NCBI RefSeq assembly: GCF_000420865.1 | Contig: NZ_ATVT01000004.1 | Location: 153,718 to 217,717, forward strand | Direction: 5' to 3' | DNA length: 64,000 bases | Source of the DNA: Butyrivibrio sp. XPD2006 | Lineage (GTDB): Bacteria; Bacillota; Clostridia; Lachnospirales; Lachnospiraceae | Made by a program: the position numbers and the translations under genes | Notes under the pieces: generated by a model | Databases searched by the model: none | Seen by the model: only the letters and a program-made list of their open reading frames with translations | Told to the model about the DNA's origin: nothing | Part shown: positions 42,843-52,306 of the stretch, piece after piece | Numbering within the stretch: position 1 is the first letter of the stretch | Layout of the letters: the number at the start of each line of letters is the position of its first letter

Positions 42843-42941
42843 ACCTTCATAATAGCCTAAAGCCCTGAATTTGTGAATAATTACTAGGCATTTTATCAAT
42901 AAGGTTATATACTTAATATATGTAATAATGAGGAAAAATAA

Positions 42942-44663
42942 ATGAAATTTTGGGATTATCATCGCTATGATAAGCTTGCAGCGATACTGCTGCTCATAAT
43001 ATCCGTTATTGCAATATTCTTCGCTACAGAAATCTTCTTCGAACCGACTTACGAGATCTACAGCTTAAACGACGGCTGGGAGATCTCTGTAAATGGTGTC
43101 TCCAAAGATACAGATTCCCTGCTTGATGCCAATTTCGGCGTAATGAACAACGGCGACATCATAATTCTCAAAAGAACTCTTCCTGAATTCAAACTCGAAA
43201 ATCCCTGCATCATGATGTACACCATACACTCTCTTATTGATGTTTATCTGGACGATGAGCTCATTTACTCCTTCGGACATGATTATTATGAGCGCGAGAG
43301 AACTGTTCCCAAACGCTATAATTACTTTGCCCTCGGCCAGGATTATCTGGGAAAAGAGCTTAGAATTGCCATCTCAGGTACAAGATACCACTCATTTTCC
43401 GGCACCTCCGTTGTAACAGTGGGCGAAAGACGTGACATTCTCACCTATCACCTCAGAAGAATGCTCTCGAACATCATAATCGGCGATTTCCTGATGATCC
43501 TGGGCCTGGCGCTGATGGTACTCTCTCCATATATGGTCCTTTATCACAACAATGATCTGAGGCTTTTATTCAGCGGTCTTATATCGCTGCTTCTTGGTCT
43601 GTATATTTACTCTTTCTATGGACTTATCGATCTTTTGTGCAACAATCCGGTCCTTAACACCATCTGCGAGTACACGTCGATGTACAACATTCCGACGGCC
43701 ATTCTCGGATACTTCATGTCCATTTCATCCGGCAGACTAAAGAAGATATTCGGAGGCTTGTTTAGTGCCAACATGCTTGTTTTCCTGTCGGTATTCTTCT
43801 TTACAGTCATCGGAAACAGCAGGATTTTTGAATTCTCAAGCTTTCTACAGGGGCTTGCCTTTGTGGAAGCTGTCATCTGCTCCGTCATCATAACAAAAGC
43901 TGCTGTAAAAGCATTTAAGGAACCGGATTTACACCTTATCTCCTCTGACAATGTCTTTTCCGCAGGCCTGATCCTGTTTATGATCCTGTCAGTTGTAGAT
44001 ATCTTCAGATACAACTACTCCAAATATATCTCCCATCTCGGCGAGTCCTCCACGACAATATCGTTCTTCACCGCCGGAGCTGTGCTTTTGGTGTGCAGTC
44101 TTCTTATCAGTTATCTGCTCTATATTATTTACAACTCAAACCTTCAGTCCATGCAGAGCAGGATATCTTCGCTTGCCTTTACTGATCCTCTTACAGGCCT
44201 TGCCAACAGGGCCCGTTGCGAGCAGGTTATGGATCTGCTCTCACAGGAGAGATCACAGTATACCATCATAAGCCTTGATCTCAATAAGCTTAAACAGGTC
44301 AATGACACCCTTGGCCACCATGAAGGCGACAGGCTTCTTTCAGGATTTGCCACAATTCTATCTGACTGCTTCCTGGATGCTAATCTTGTGGGACGCATGG
44401 GCGGAGACGAATTCATCGTCATCCTCACCGAAGAGAGGACTCTCAACACCACCAGAAGAATACACGAGCTTTACTCCATGATAAATGACTGGAACCACAA
44501 GGAGCAGGTTTTCCAGTACAGCGCTTCCTATGGTTATGCCTACAGCTACGAAGTACCCAGCGGTTCTGCCCAGGAAGTATATATGCTTGCTGACAGCAGA
44601 ATGTATGAGATGAAGAGGGAGCATCAGATGGACAAGCGTAAGGAGGTGATAAAGAATGCGTAA
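42942..44663 (+). CDS. Membrane diguanylate cyclase with extracellular beta sensor domain (tandem copy 1)
   Basis: A 573-residue protein. TM1 at about 10-30, an extracellular beta domain to about 180 with YTIHSLIDVYLDDELIYSFG typical of the jelly-roll 7TM-DISM extracellular domain, then about seven membrane helices (about 183-400), and a GGDEF domain (about 415-565). The active-site GGDEF lies in GRMGGDEFIVIL and the substrate loop SLDLNKLKQVNDTLGHHEGD is intact, so cyclic di-GMP synthesis is expected. GAGG lies 9 bases before the ATG. It overlaps the next, paralogous gene by 8 bases. The start lies 99 bases from the divergent cca start. Confidence 0.9.
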   Translation: MKFWDYHRYDKLAAILLLIISVIAIFFATEIFFEPTYEIYSLNDGWEISVNGVSKDTDSLLDANFGVMNNGDIIILKRTLPEFKLENPCIMMYTIHSLIDVYLDDELIYSFGHDYYERERTVPKRYNYFALGQDYLGKELRIAISGTRYHSFSGTSVVTVGERRDILTYHLRRMLSNIIIGDFLMILGLALMVLSPYMVLYHNNDLRLLFSGLISLLLGLYIYSFYGLIDLLCNNPVLNTICEYTSMYNIPTAILGYFMSISSGRLKKIFGGLFSANMLVFLSVFFFTVIGNSRIFEFSSFLQGLAFVEAVICSVIITKAAVKAFKEPDLHLISSDNVFSAGLILFMILSVVDIFRYNYSKYISHLGESSTTISFFTAGAVLLVCSLLISYLLYIIYNSNLQSMQSRISSLAFTDPLTGLANRARCEQVMDLLSQERSQYTIISLDLNKLKQVNDTLGHHEGDRLLSGFATILSDCFLDANLVGRMGGDEFIVILTEERTLNTTRRIHELYSMINDWNHKEQVFQYSASYGYAYSYEVPSGSAQEVYMLADSRMYEMKREHQMDKRKEVIKNA

Positions 44664-46338
44664 ATTCTTATCTTTCCTTGGCCTTGCCATAGCGCTTTTG
44701 ATCATTTTCTTTTCATTTGCCGCATACATTTTCTCTTATGAACCGGTACATCCTGTAATAAAACTTGAAAAGGGCTGGACCGTGACCTATCACAACCAGC
44801 AATATCTCAACACAAATCTGGAGCACCTCAGCGCCGAGGTAGGTTCCACCTTCTCGAGAGGTGACATCGTTAACCTGAACCAGACAGCACCTCTTTCTGA
44901 CATAGATGCTCCTTTCCCTTATCTTGCATTCAAGACAAGGTATTGCAGATATGAAGTTTTCCTTGATGAAGAGCTTATTGAAAGCTCACTGGCTGCCGAT
45001 TCCTCCAACAAGGAATTTGTTGGCGCAGGCTACAATTTCATCTCTCTTCCCGATGACTACGCAGGCAAAAGACTCACCTTAAAGCTCTATGTAACGGAAA
45101 ACGCCACAAGAGCTGACATAATCACACCTGTGATAGGGGACTTTGACGATATTTACAGAGATATGATCCATTCAGTCATCTATCCGTTTACCATCGGGCT
45201 GTTCATGATCATGTTCGGAGCAGTATTCCTGATAATATCACTTCTGTTCTATATCAGGTCAGCCGGAGTGACTACACAGATCCTCTGCTCAATCCTCACC
45301 ATAGTTCTGGGGAGCTGGCTCCTTACAGCCTTTGATATTTCAAATTTCGTACTTCCTCCGTCATCTGCCACTACCATTGAATTTACCTCGATGTACCTGA
45401 TAGTACCGCTTATCTACGCTATTGTTTTTGATCTACACAGACGCAGAAGCAATACGCTGTTGATTATAATGGGGCTTGCCACAATGGGCTTCTCACTGGT
45501 TTTCATAATACTGCACTTTACAAATACCGTGCACCTGAACCACTTCCAGTACCCGTACTACCTGATCTCCAGCGTGGGCATCCTTGTCCTGATCGCATAT
45601 GTGTATGTAGATGTAAAGGCCCAAAACCACAATTCTTCCAGACTTATAATCATGAGCGGAGTAACATTCCTGTGCATATCTCTTTTGTGCTATGTTGTTT
45701 CAGTCCTGCTCCGCCAGCATATTGATTATATTCGCACCACAATGCTTGCTGTCATTATGACAACCGGATCAATGCTCTTTGTATTTACGCAGCTCCTCAA
45801 TTACTTTGTATTCATGACGCACTCTTTTGCCCAGAAAAAAGAGTATGCTGCGCTTACAAAGATTGCCTATGTCGACAATCTCACCGGCCTTCCAAACAGA
45901 GTCAGCTGCGATGAGAGACTTGTCGAGTTCAATAACTCAGACGACAACTTCTGCCTGCTGAGTCTTGACCTCAACGGACTTAAGGAAGTCAACGACAATG
46001 CCGGCCACCCTGCGGGCGACAAGCTTCTTAAGTCTTTTGCCGACACGCTTTCAGCTACTATGGGGGATCTTGGAACCTGTACCAGAATAGGCGGAGATGA
46101 ATTCCTGGTACTCATAAAAAGCACCACTTCAGAGGAACTTGACCAAAGACTTGTAGAGCTTGATAAACGTCTTTTGGAACTTGATAAAAAAGATCCCGAT
46201 GTAAATCACAGTGTCTCCTACGGCTATGCCTTCAGGGATGAAGCCGAGGACAAAGACACTCACTCAGTCTTCATGCTGGCCGATCAGAGAATGTATGATT
46301 ACAAACGGGCTCACTACGCTAATCTTATGAAAAGATAA
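44656..46338 (+). CDS. Membrane diguanylate cyclase with extracellular beta sensor domain (tandem copy 2)
   Basis: A 560-residue paralogue of the preceding gene with the same layout: TM1 about 5-25, beta sensor with AFKTRYCRYEVFLDEELIES, seven membrane helices (about 170-390) and GGDEF (TRIGGDEFLVLI). The loop SLDLNGLKEVNDNAGHPAGD is intact. The two share organisation more than close identity, so the duplication is not recent. The 8-base overlap implies coupled translation and probably partner or hetero-oligomer formation (inference). It converges on proS, whose terminator follows directly. Confidence 0.9.
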   Translation: MRKFLSFLGLAIALLIIFFSFAAYIFSYEPVHPVIKLEKGWTVTYHNQQYLNTNLEHLSAEVGSTFSRGDIVNLNQTAPLSDIDAPFPYLAFKTRYCRYEVFLDEELIESSLAADSSNKEFVGAGYNFISLPDDYAGKRLTLKLYVTENATRADIITPVIGDFDDIYRDMIHSVIYPFTIGLFMIMFGAVFLIISLLFYIRSAGVTTQILCSILTIVLGSWLLTAFDISNFVLPPSSATTIEFTSMYLIVPLIYAIVFDLHRRRSNTLLIIMGLATMGFSLVFIILHFTNTVHLNHFQYPYYLISSVGILVLIAYVYVDVKAQNHNSSRLIIMSGVTFLCISLLCYVVSVLLRQHIDYIRTTMLAVIMTTGSMLFVFTQLLNYFVFMTHSFAQKKEYAALTKIAYVDNLTGLPNRVSCDERLVEFNNSDDNFCLLSLDLNGLKEVNDNAGHPAGDKLLKSFADTLSATMGDLGTCTRIGGDEFLVLIKSTTSEELDQRLVELDKRLLELDKKDPDVNHSVSYGYAFRDEAEDKDTHSVFMLADQRMYDYKRAHYANLMKR

Positions 46339-46368
46339 AAAAAAGGACGCGCATTAATACGCGCGTCC
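46337..46368 (-). terminator. proS terminator overlapping its own stop codon
   Basis: GGACGCGC/GCGCGTCC stem with a loop holding the proS stop (46354-46356), followed on the minus strand by eight T (46344-46337). Confidence 0.85.
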
Positions 46369-47787
46369 CCAATATACCATCTTTGTTGCAGGCTTTCCGC
46401 ACATTACACATGTGTCGGAGAGCTTTTCCTGTTCAAAAGGAATACATCTGCTGGTAGCATTGAATTCTTCCTTAACCTTCTCTTCGCACTCGCGGCATCC
46501 GCACCACATAGCCTTTACAAAGCCCTTGGTCTCTTTGAAAGCTTCTGCGAACTCCTCTTTGTTGTGAGCTGCGAAGGTGTGCTGTGCAAGGTGATTCTTG
46601 GCTCTCTCAAACATATCCTTCTGGATTGTATCAAGAAGCTCACCAACCTTGGCTGACACTTCAGAAATAGGGCACTCGATCTTCTCCCTTGTATCTCTTC
46701 TTACAAGAACACACTTACCCGCTTCAAGGTCCTTAGGTCCGATCTCTACACGAACAGGAATACCTCTCATCTCCTGCTCAGCGAACTTAAATCCCGGTGT
46801 TCTGTCTGTATCATCAGTCTTAACCCTGTAATCTGAAAGGCTCTTTGCGATGCCATAGGCTGCATCAAGAACGCCTTCCTTTTTCTGCTGGATAGGAATA
46901 ACAACTACCTGTACAGGTGCGATCTTAGGAGGTACTACAAGACCTGAGTTATCGCCGTGTACCATGATCATGGCACCGATTGTACGTGTTGTAAGTCCCC
47001 ATGAAGTCTGGCATACATAGTGGAGCTGGTTGTCCTTGCCGGCGTACTGGATTCCGAAAGCCTTGGCAAAGCCATCACCGAAGTTGTGGCTTGTTGCGCT
47101 CTGAAGAGCACGTCCGTCGTGCATAAGCGCCTCTACTGTATAAGTAGCCTCTGCTCCAGCAAACTTCTCTTTGTCAGTCTTGCGACCCTTAACTACAGGA
47201 ATGGCCATGTCATTCTCAAGGAAGTCAGCGTATACGTTAAGCATCTGCTGAGTTCTCTCCTCAGCCTCTTCCATTGTAGCGTGTGCTGTGTGGCCTTCCT
47301 GCCAGAGGAACTCTCTGCTTCTAAGGAACGGTCTTGTCTCCTTTTCCCAACGAACAACGCTGCACCACTGGTTAAGAACCTGTGGAAGGTCCTTGTAGGA
47401 GTGGATTTCTCCCTTATAGTAATCGCAGAATAAAGTCTCTGATGTAGGACGTACACAGTATCTCTCTGTAAGTGGCTCAAGTCCTCCGTGAGTAACCCAT
47501 GCTACCTCAGGTGCAAATCCTTCAACGTGATCCTTCTCCTTCTGAAGAAGTGACTCAGGAATGAACATAGGAAGGTAAGCGTTCTGAACGCCTGTCTCCT
47601 TGAATCTTGCATCAAGGTGCTTCTGAATAAGCTCCCAGATTGCATAGCCTGCAGGCTTGATCACCATACATCCCTTGATGTTTGAGTAGCTTACAAGGTC
47701 TGCCTTAATACATACGTCTGTGTACCATTGTGTGAAATCTTCATCCATTGATGTGATCTCAGAAACGAGTTTCTTGTTGTCTGCCAT
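46354..47787 (-). CDS. proS: Prolyl-tRNA synthetase, archaeal/eukaryotic-type
   Basis: A 477-residue class II synthetase that charges tRNA-Pro. It is the short type without the bacterial editing insertion: class II motif 2 ([26 protein letters not shown]), motif 3 in [20 protein letters not shown], an anticodon-binding domain, and a C-terminal zinc-like region with CGCRECEE and CVMCGKP ending in the family's final aromatic residue WGRAY. This form is common in Clostridia. A T-box leader precedes it and the terminator stem overlaps its last codons. Confidence 0.96.
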   Translation of the reverse strand: MADNKKLVSEITSMDEDFTQWYTDVCIKADLVSYSNIKGCMVIKPAGYAIWELIQKHLDARFKETGVQNAYLPMFIPESLLQKEKDHVEGFAPEVAWVTHGGLEPLTERYCVRPTSETLFCDYYKGEIHSYKDLPQVLNQWCSVVRWEKETRPFLRSREFLWQEGHTAHATMEEAEERTQQMLNVYADFLENDMAIPVVKGRKTDKEKFAGAEATYTVEALMHDGRALQSATSHNFGDGFAKAFGIQYAGKDNQLHYVCQTSWGLTTRTIGAMIMVHGDNSGLVVPPKIAPVQVVVIPIQQKKEGVLDAAYGIAKSLSDYRVKTDDTDRTPGFKFAEQEMRGIPVRVEIGPKDLEAGKCVLVRRDTREKIECPISEVSAKVGELLDTIQKDMFERAKNHLAQHTFAAHNKEEFAEAFKETKGFVKAMWCGCRECEEKVKEEFNATSRCIPFEQEKLSDTCVMCGKPATKMVYWGRAY

Positions 47788-47843
47788 GATTTCTCCTCTC
47801 TCTTTCTTAATATGAAGTGGATACGAGGTTTACTAAAAGCAAA

Positions 47844-48090
47844 TAAAAAAGCCTTCGCATCCCTAAAAACAGGGACCGAAAGCTCGGCGGTACCACCCTA
47901 TTTAAATCTGCACAAGCAGATTTCACTTCATTTGTGCCCTTAACGCGGGTAACGCTGTATTTATGCTATCGCTTTCATACAGGACTCCAAGGCGGGTTCG
48001 CTGTTTTTCCGTAAGAGCCTCACACCATACGGCCCTCTCTCTGAAACGTGATTGCAGTTACTATTCCTCTTCAACGTCGATTTATTTATT
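47844..48090 (-). ncRNA. T-box riboswitch leader of proS
   Basis: The minus-strand leader contains the conserved T-box core GGGTGGTACCGC (47898-47887) and a terminator AGCTTTCGGTCCCT/AGGGATGCGAAGGCT with a T run (47884-47844). Upstream, an AGTA-type stem I element (GGAATAGTAA), an AG-rich bulge (AGAGAGAGGG) and GCGAACCCGCC supply a plausible specifier loop, with CCC (Pro) after GAA at 47996-47994. Uncharged tRNA-Pro should bind and prevent termination. The exact specifier codon needs a structural alignment. Confidence 0.9.
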
Positions 48091-48096
48091 TCACTC

Positions 48097-48125
48097 ATTC
48101 TAGAATTTTAACCATGTATTGTCAA
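48097..48125 (-). promoter_or_regulatory. Promoter of the proS T-box leader
   Basis: On the minus strand TTGACA (48125-48120), 17-base spacer, TAGAAT (48102-48097). Transcription would begin near 48090. Confidence 0.7.
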
Positions 48126-48151
48126 CCCAAAATTTTGGTCCCCTGGGACCA

Positions 48152-49174
48152 TTACCTGTTGAGCTCGCTCTGGGGTCCGTCTGAGTGGTGATTTCTGATT
48201 ATACTGTCAATCACCTGCTTATCACAGGCAGGAAGGTCGCCCGGTACCGTGTTCTTAACGCTTGAGGTTGCGTTTCCATAGAAAAGAGCTTTCTCCACAT
48301 CGTCATACTCAAGTAGTCCGTACAAAACCCCCGATACATACGCATCTCCGGAACCGATCCTGTCGATTACGTCAATTCCGGTATATGGCTTTTCTGTATA
48401 GAACTTGTCCTCTTTTGCGCTGTAGATAGTCGATGTGAAGTTGTGCTTCTTGGGACTTATGACTTCACGCTGAGTTGTGCATACAATCTCCACCGGATAG
48501 TCTTTTGTATAGCTCCTCATGATATCAGAGAGCTCTCCCTCCTTCTGCATCATGCGCCTGGATGTTTCCTCAGACACAAAGAGAATATCGACATACGGAA
48601 GGATGCTCTTAATTGCTGTCCTTGCCTCTTCCTCGCTCCAGAGATTAGCTCTGTAGTTGCAGTCAAAAGACACCTTGGCGCCGGCTGCTTTAAATCGCTT
48701 TATCAGCTCTGTTGTCACTTCGCAGGTATTCTTATTAAGTGCAAGAGTAATTCCGCTGGTATGGAACATTCTTGTATTCGTATAAACACTTTCCGGAATC
48801 TCATCCAGGGAAATCCTGGTAATTGAGGAATTCATTCTGTCGTAGACGATTGACGGCTTTCTCGGTGCTGCGCCGTTCTCATAATAATAGATACCAAGAC
48901 GCGCCTCCGGTGCATCGTCATAGATAAGATAGTCATCGGAAACACCCTCAAACCTTATCCTGTTCTTGATAAAGGTTCCGAGAGCATTCTTCGGAAGCCT
49001 CGATATAACGCCTGTGCGGAGCCCTAAAAGAGCCACACCAGACGCCACATTGAGTTCGGAGCCACCGGCACGCTTATCAAACACATCTCCCCTGGTCATC
49101 AATTCGTAATTGGGCGGAGAAAGCCTAAGCATTATCTCCCCAAAGGTTAACAGATCAAATCTTCCATCTCCCAT
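48152..49174 (-). CDS. PfkB-family sugar kinase, 2-dehydro-3-deoxygluconokinase-like
   Basis: A 340-residue ribokinase-fold kinase. FGEIMLRLSPPNYELM at the start, GGSELNVASGVALLG (substrate loop) and the catalytic DRIGSGDAYVSG with its aspartate as general base are all present. The N-terminal pattern is that of KDG kinases, which phosphorylate 2-keto-3-deoxygluconate from pectin or hexuronate breakdown, but 5-dehydro-2-deoxygluconate and other sugar acids cannot be excluded. No aldolase or hexuronate gene is adjacent. AAGGAGG precedes the start. A 16-base palindrome lies 77 bases upstream. Confidence 0.85.
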   Translation of the reverse strand: MGDGRFDLLTFGEIMLRLSPPNYELMTRGDVFDKRAGGSELNVASGVALLGLRTGVISRLPKNALGTFIKNRIRFEGVSDDYLIYDDAPEARLGIYYYENGAAPRKPSIVYDRMNSSITRISLDEIPESVYTNTRMFHTSGITLALNKNTCEVTTELIKRFKAAGAKVSFDCNYRANLWSEEEARTAIKSILPYVDILFVSEETSRRMMQKEGELSDIMRSYTKDYPVEIVCTTQREVISPKKHNFTSTIYSAKEDKFYTEKPYTGIDVIDRIGSGDAYVSGVLYGLLEYDDVEKALFYGNATSSVKNTVPGDLPACDKQVIDSIIRNHHSDGPQSELNR

Positions 49175-49224
49175 AACCGGCCTCCTTATTAACCATCAAA
49201 GCCACAGTAGTATCTGTAGATGAT

Positions 49225-49266
49225 ATTATAATATGCTATTAGAAATTCTCATGTAAGAGCTTACAT
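49225..49266 (-). promoter_or_regulatory. Palindromic operator candidate upstream of the sugar kinase
   Basis: ATGTAAG-AG-CTTACAT (49251-49266) is a near-perfect 16-base dyad. A TATAAT -10 candidate lies at 49230-49225 on the minus strand, which places the dyad over the -35 region. A GntR- or LacI-type regulator could bind; none is encoded nearby. Confidence 0.4.
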
Positions 49267-49310
49267 TGCAGATAATGTAGAATATTTTGAACTAAAAAAG
49301 GGGATATGAA

Positions 49311-49859
49311 CTATCCCCTTGAAGTATCCCTGTCATTATATTTTGATAAAACGACTTTTCCTGTCTTTAATGTCTCTTTTACATCAATGACTCTCTGGTT
49401 TGACGAGCCTCTAAACCTCAGCATAAGGTCTTTTTTATCAAGCATAAACTCTCCGTCCACCAGGACATCAGTCATTGAAAGGATCGCATCCGTATCCTCT
49501 CCATGGCATCTTTTATTATCCGGATCCGTAAGTTCATCCCAAAGATATCCCGAATATATCCAGATTGTAGCCTTAGGCACTTCCTTTTTGATCCTCTCAA
49601 GGAGCGGTCTTATCTCCTTCTGGTTTGAGATTTCCATTGGCTCTCCGCCAAGGATTGTCAGGCCATCGATATATCCCGGCTTTAAAGATTCAATAAGTTC
49701 ATCTTCAACCTCTTTTGTATAGGGCTCTCCATAATTAAAGTCCCAGGTCATCTCATTGAAGCACCCCTTGCAATGGTGAGTGCACCCGGAAACAAAAAGT
49801 GCCGTCCTACAGCCTACTCCATTTGCAACATCGTTATAATAAACCTGTCCGTAGTTCAT
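49311..49859 (-). CDS. nrdG: Anaerobic ribonucleotide reductase activating protein
   Basis: A 182-residue radical-SAM enzyme that generates the glycyl radical on NrdD. The [4Fe-4S] motif CTHHCKGC provides Cys26, Cys30 and Cys33 (CxxxCxxC), followed by the SAM-binding LTILGGEPM. AGAGG precedes the ATG. It lies 119 bases after nrdD on the same strand with a hairpin between them (about 49873-49915) that lacks a proper T run, so cotranscription is likely. Confidence 0.95.
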   Translation of the reverse strand: MNYGQVYYNDVANGVGCRTALFVSGCTHHCKGCFNEMTWDFNYGEPYTKEVEDELIESLKPGYIDGLTILGGEPMEISNQKEIRPLLERIKKEVPKATIWIYSGYLWDELTDPDNKRCHGEDTDAILSMTDVLVDGEFMLDKKDLMLRFRGSSNQRVIDVKETLKTGKVVLSKYNDRDTSRG

Positions 49860-49978
49860 AACAAAAACCTCTAAAGATACAATACAAGCCGGACTAAATG
49901 CCCGGCTCGTATCTGTATTTCATACTTTTTCAATAACCCCCAAGCGATACCTTACACGGGTTCGCCTATAACCAATTA

Positions 49979-52216
49979 TCAGCAGGAAATCTTAGGATTG
50001 GACATGTGGAGAACTCTCTCCTTGATCTCCTGGGTACGTCCCTGATTCCAGAACTGAGTTCCGATATATCCACAGGTACGTCTTGCAACATTCATCTTAT
50101 TCTGATCACGGTTGCCACAGTTAGGGCACTCCCAGATAAGCTTGCCGTCTGTATCGGTAACGATCTTGATCTCTCCGTCATATCCGCAGCACTGGCAGTA
50201 GTCTGACTTGGTGTTGAGCTCTGCGTACATGATGTTCTCATAGATGTACTTCATAACAGAGATAACAGCCTCAATGTTGCTGTTCATATCAGGAACTTCG
50301 ATGTAGCTGATAGCTCCTCCCGGTGAAAGAGCCTGGAACTCAGCTTCAAACTTGAGCTTGGTGAATGCATCGATCTGCTCTGTTACGTGTACGTGATAGC
50401 TGTTTGTAATGTAGTTCTTATCAGTAACCTCAGGAATTATGCCGAATCTCTTCTGAAGAGCCTTGGCAAATTTGTAGGTTGTTGACTCAAGAGGAGTTCC
50501 GTAAAGAGAGAATGATACGTTCTCTTTAGCACGCCATGCTGCGCACTTGTCGTTAAGGAACTGCATAACCTTTAATGCGAAATCTTTTCCTCTCGGATCT
50601 GTATGTGATACGCCCTTCATGTACTTGGTGCACTCGCAAAGTCCTGCATATCCAAGAGAAATTGTTGAGTAGTTACCAAAAAGAAGCGGATCAATCTTCT
50701 CACCCTTCTCAAGACGGGCAAGTGCTCCGTTCTGCCAAAGGATAGGAGCCACATCGGAAGGTGTTCCTAAAAGTCTGTTGTGCCTTGCCATAAGTGCTCT
50801 GTAGCAAAGCTCACATCTCTCGTCCAGGATCTCCCAGAATCTGTCCTCATCCTTGGAGGATGAACATGCAACATCAACCAGATTAAGTGTTACAACACCC
50901 TGATTAAATCTTCCGTAATACTTGTGTGTTCCTTCTGTATAATTCTTGGCCTTAGCCTTGTTGCCTGCATTGCAAAGTCCCTCTGCAAGAGCTTCGTTGT
51001 CAGGTGTAAGGAAAGATCTGCATCCCATGCAAGGATAAACATCGCCTTTCTTGAGCTCTCTCATCTTCTTGGCTGAGATGTAATCGGGAACAAGTCTCTT
51101 GGCTGTGCACTTAGCAGCCAGCTCTGTGAGGTACCAGTACTTGGAATCCTCATTTATATTGTCCTCATCAAGAACATAGATAAGCTTAGGGAATGCAGGT
51201 GTGATAAGCTGACCCTTCTCATTCTTAACACCGTAAATACGCTGCTTGAGCATCTCTTCGATGACCATTGCAAGGTCTTCCCTCATCTGTCCCTCGGGAA
51301 CTTCGTCGAGATACATATATACTGTGATGAAAGGAGCCTGACCGTTGGTGGTCATAAGTGTAATGACCTGATACTGGATAACCTGGCATCCTCTCTCGAT
51401 CTCTTTCTTAACTCGCATCTCTGCGATCTCATCAACCTGTTTCTTGTTGATCTTCATGCCGGCTGTCTCAAACTCGAGAGCAACTTCCTTGCGGAATTTC
51501 TGTCTGCTGACATCAACAAAAGGAACAAGGTGAGAAAGTGTTATACTCTGTCCGCCGTACTGTGAGCTTGCTATCTGGGCAATTGCCTGAGTTGCGATGT
51601 TGCATGCAGTTGAAAAGCTCTTTGGACGCTCGATCATGGTCTCGGAAATAACTGTTCCGTTCTGGAGCATATCCTCAAGGTTTACAAGACAGCAATTGTG
51701 CATGTGCTGTGCAAAGTAATCCGCATCATGGAAATGGATAAGTCCTTCCTCATGAGCCTTAACAACATCATCGGGCAGAAGGAATCTCTTTGTGATATCC
51801 TTGCTGACTTCACCTGCCATATAGTCTCTCTGAACGCTGTTAACAGTAGGATTCTTGTTGGAATTCTCCTGCTTGACTTCCTCGTTGCTGCACTCAATAA
51901 GAGACATGATCTGCTCATCGGTTGTGTTTGATTTTCTAACCAGAGCATGCTTATAACGATATGTGATATATTTCCTTGCAACCTCGAACTTGCCGGATTT
52001 CATCAGGCCATCCTCAACCATGTCCTGAATCTCCTCCACGCTGGCTGCACGGGTAAGAGAGGCGCACTGCTTTTCAACAGATTTCTCGATGTCACTGATC
52101 TGACCCTCTGTCAGCTTCTTCTCCTCAGTAACCTCGTTGTTGGCCTTTTCAATCGCAGCGATAATCTTGCTGCCGTCAAAGGCAACTTCTTTGCCGCTTC
52201 TCTTTATTATCTTCAT
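49979..52216 (-). CDS. nrdD: Anaerobic ribonucleoside-triphosphate reductase
   Basis: A 745-residue class III reductase that makes deoxyribonucleotides without oxygen. An N-terminal ATP-cone (about 1-95, MKIIKRSGKEVAFDGSKI) gives allosteric control. The glycyl radical site is Gly716 in RRTCGYIG near the C terminus, and a zinc site is formed by CQCCGYDG and CPNCGNRD. ATG 52216 has AAGGGG at good spacing; the 13-codon upstream extension is not conserved in type. Two NrdR-like boxes lie just upstream (52250-52297). Confidence 0.96.
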   Translation of the reverse strand: MKIIKRSGKEVAFDGSKIIAAIEKANNEVTEEKKLTEGQISDIEKSVEKQCASLTRAASVEEIQDMVEDGLMKSGKFEVARKYITYRYKHALVRKSNTTDEQIMSLIECSNEEVKQENSNKNPTVNSVQRDYMAGEVSKDITKRFLLPDDVVKAHEEGLIHFHDADYFAQHMHNCCLVNLEDMLQNGTVISETMIERPKSFSTACNIATQAIAQIASSQYGGQSITLSHLVPFVDVSRQKFRKEVALEFETAGMKINKKQVDEIAEMRVKKEIERGCQVIQYQVITLMTTNGQAPFITVYMYLDEVPEGQMREDLAMVIEEMLKQRIYGVKNEKGQLITPAFPKLIYVLDEDNINEDSKYWYLTELAAKCTAKRLVPDYISAKKMRELKKGDVYPCMGCRSFLTPDNEALAEGLCNAGNKAKAKNYTEGTHKYYGRFNQGVVTLNLVDVACSSSKDEDRFWEILDERCELCYRALMARHNRLLGTPSDVAPILWQNGALARLEKGEKIDPLLFGNYSTISLGYAGLCECTKYMKGVSHTDPRGKDFALKVMQFLNDKCAAWRAKENVSFSLYGTPLESTTYKFAKALQKRFGIIPEVTDKNYITNSYHVHVTEQIDAFTKLKFEAEFQALSPGGAISYIEVPDMNSNIEAVISVMKYIYENIMYAELNTKSDYCQCCGYDGEIKIVTDTDGKLIWECPNCGNRDQNKMNVARRTCGYIGTQFWNQGRTQEIKERVLHMSNPKISC

Positions 52217-52249
52217 AACAAACCCCTTTCCTTTTGAAACACCTTCTGC

Positions 52250-52297
52250 ACACAATATATTGTGGTCATATAAATATGATAATACATTATATTGATT
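52250..52297 (-). promoter_or_regulatory. Tandem NrdR boxes of nrdDG
   Basis: ACACAATATATTGTGG (52250-52265) matches 15 of 16 positions of the NrdR box ACACWATATATWGTGT, and ATACATTATATTGATT (52282-52297) matches 12 of 16. Their starts are 32 bases apart, three helical turns, which is the usual spacing for cooperative NrdR binding. NrdR represses ribonucleotide reductase genes when dATP is high. Confidence 0.8.
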
Positions 52298-52306
52298 AAT
52301 TCAAGC

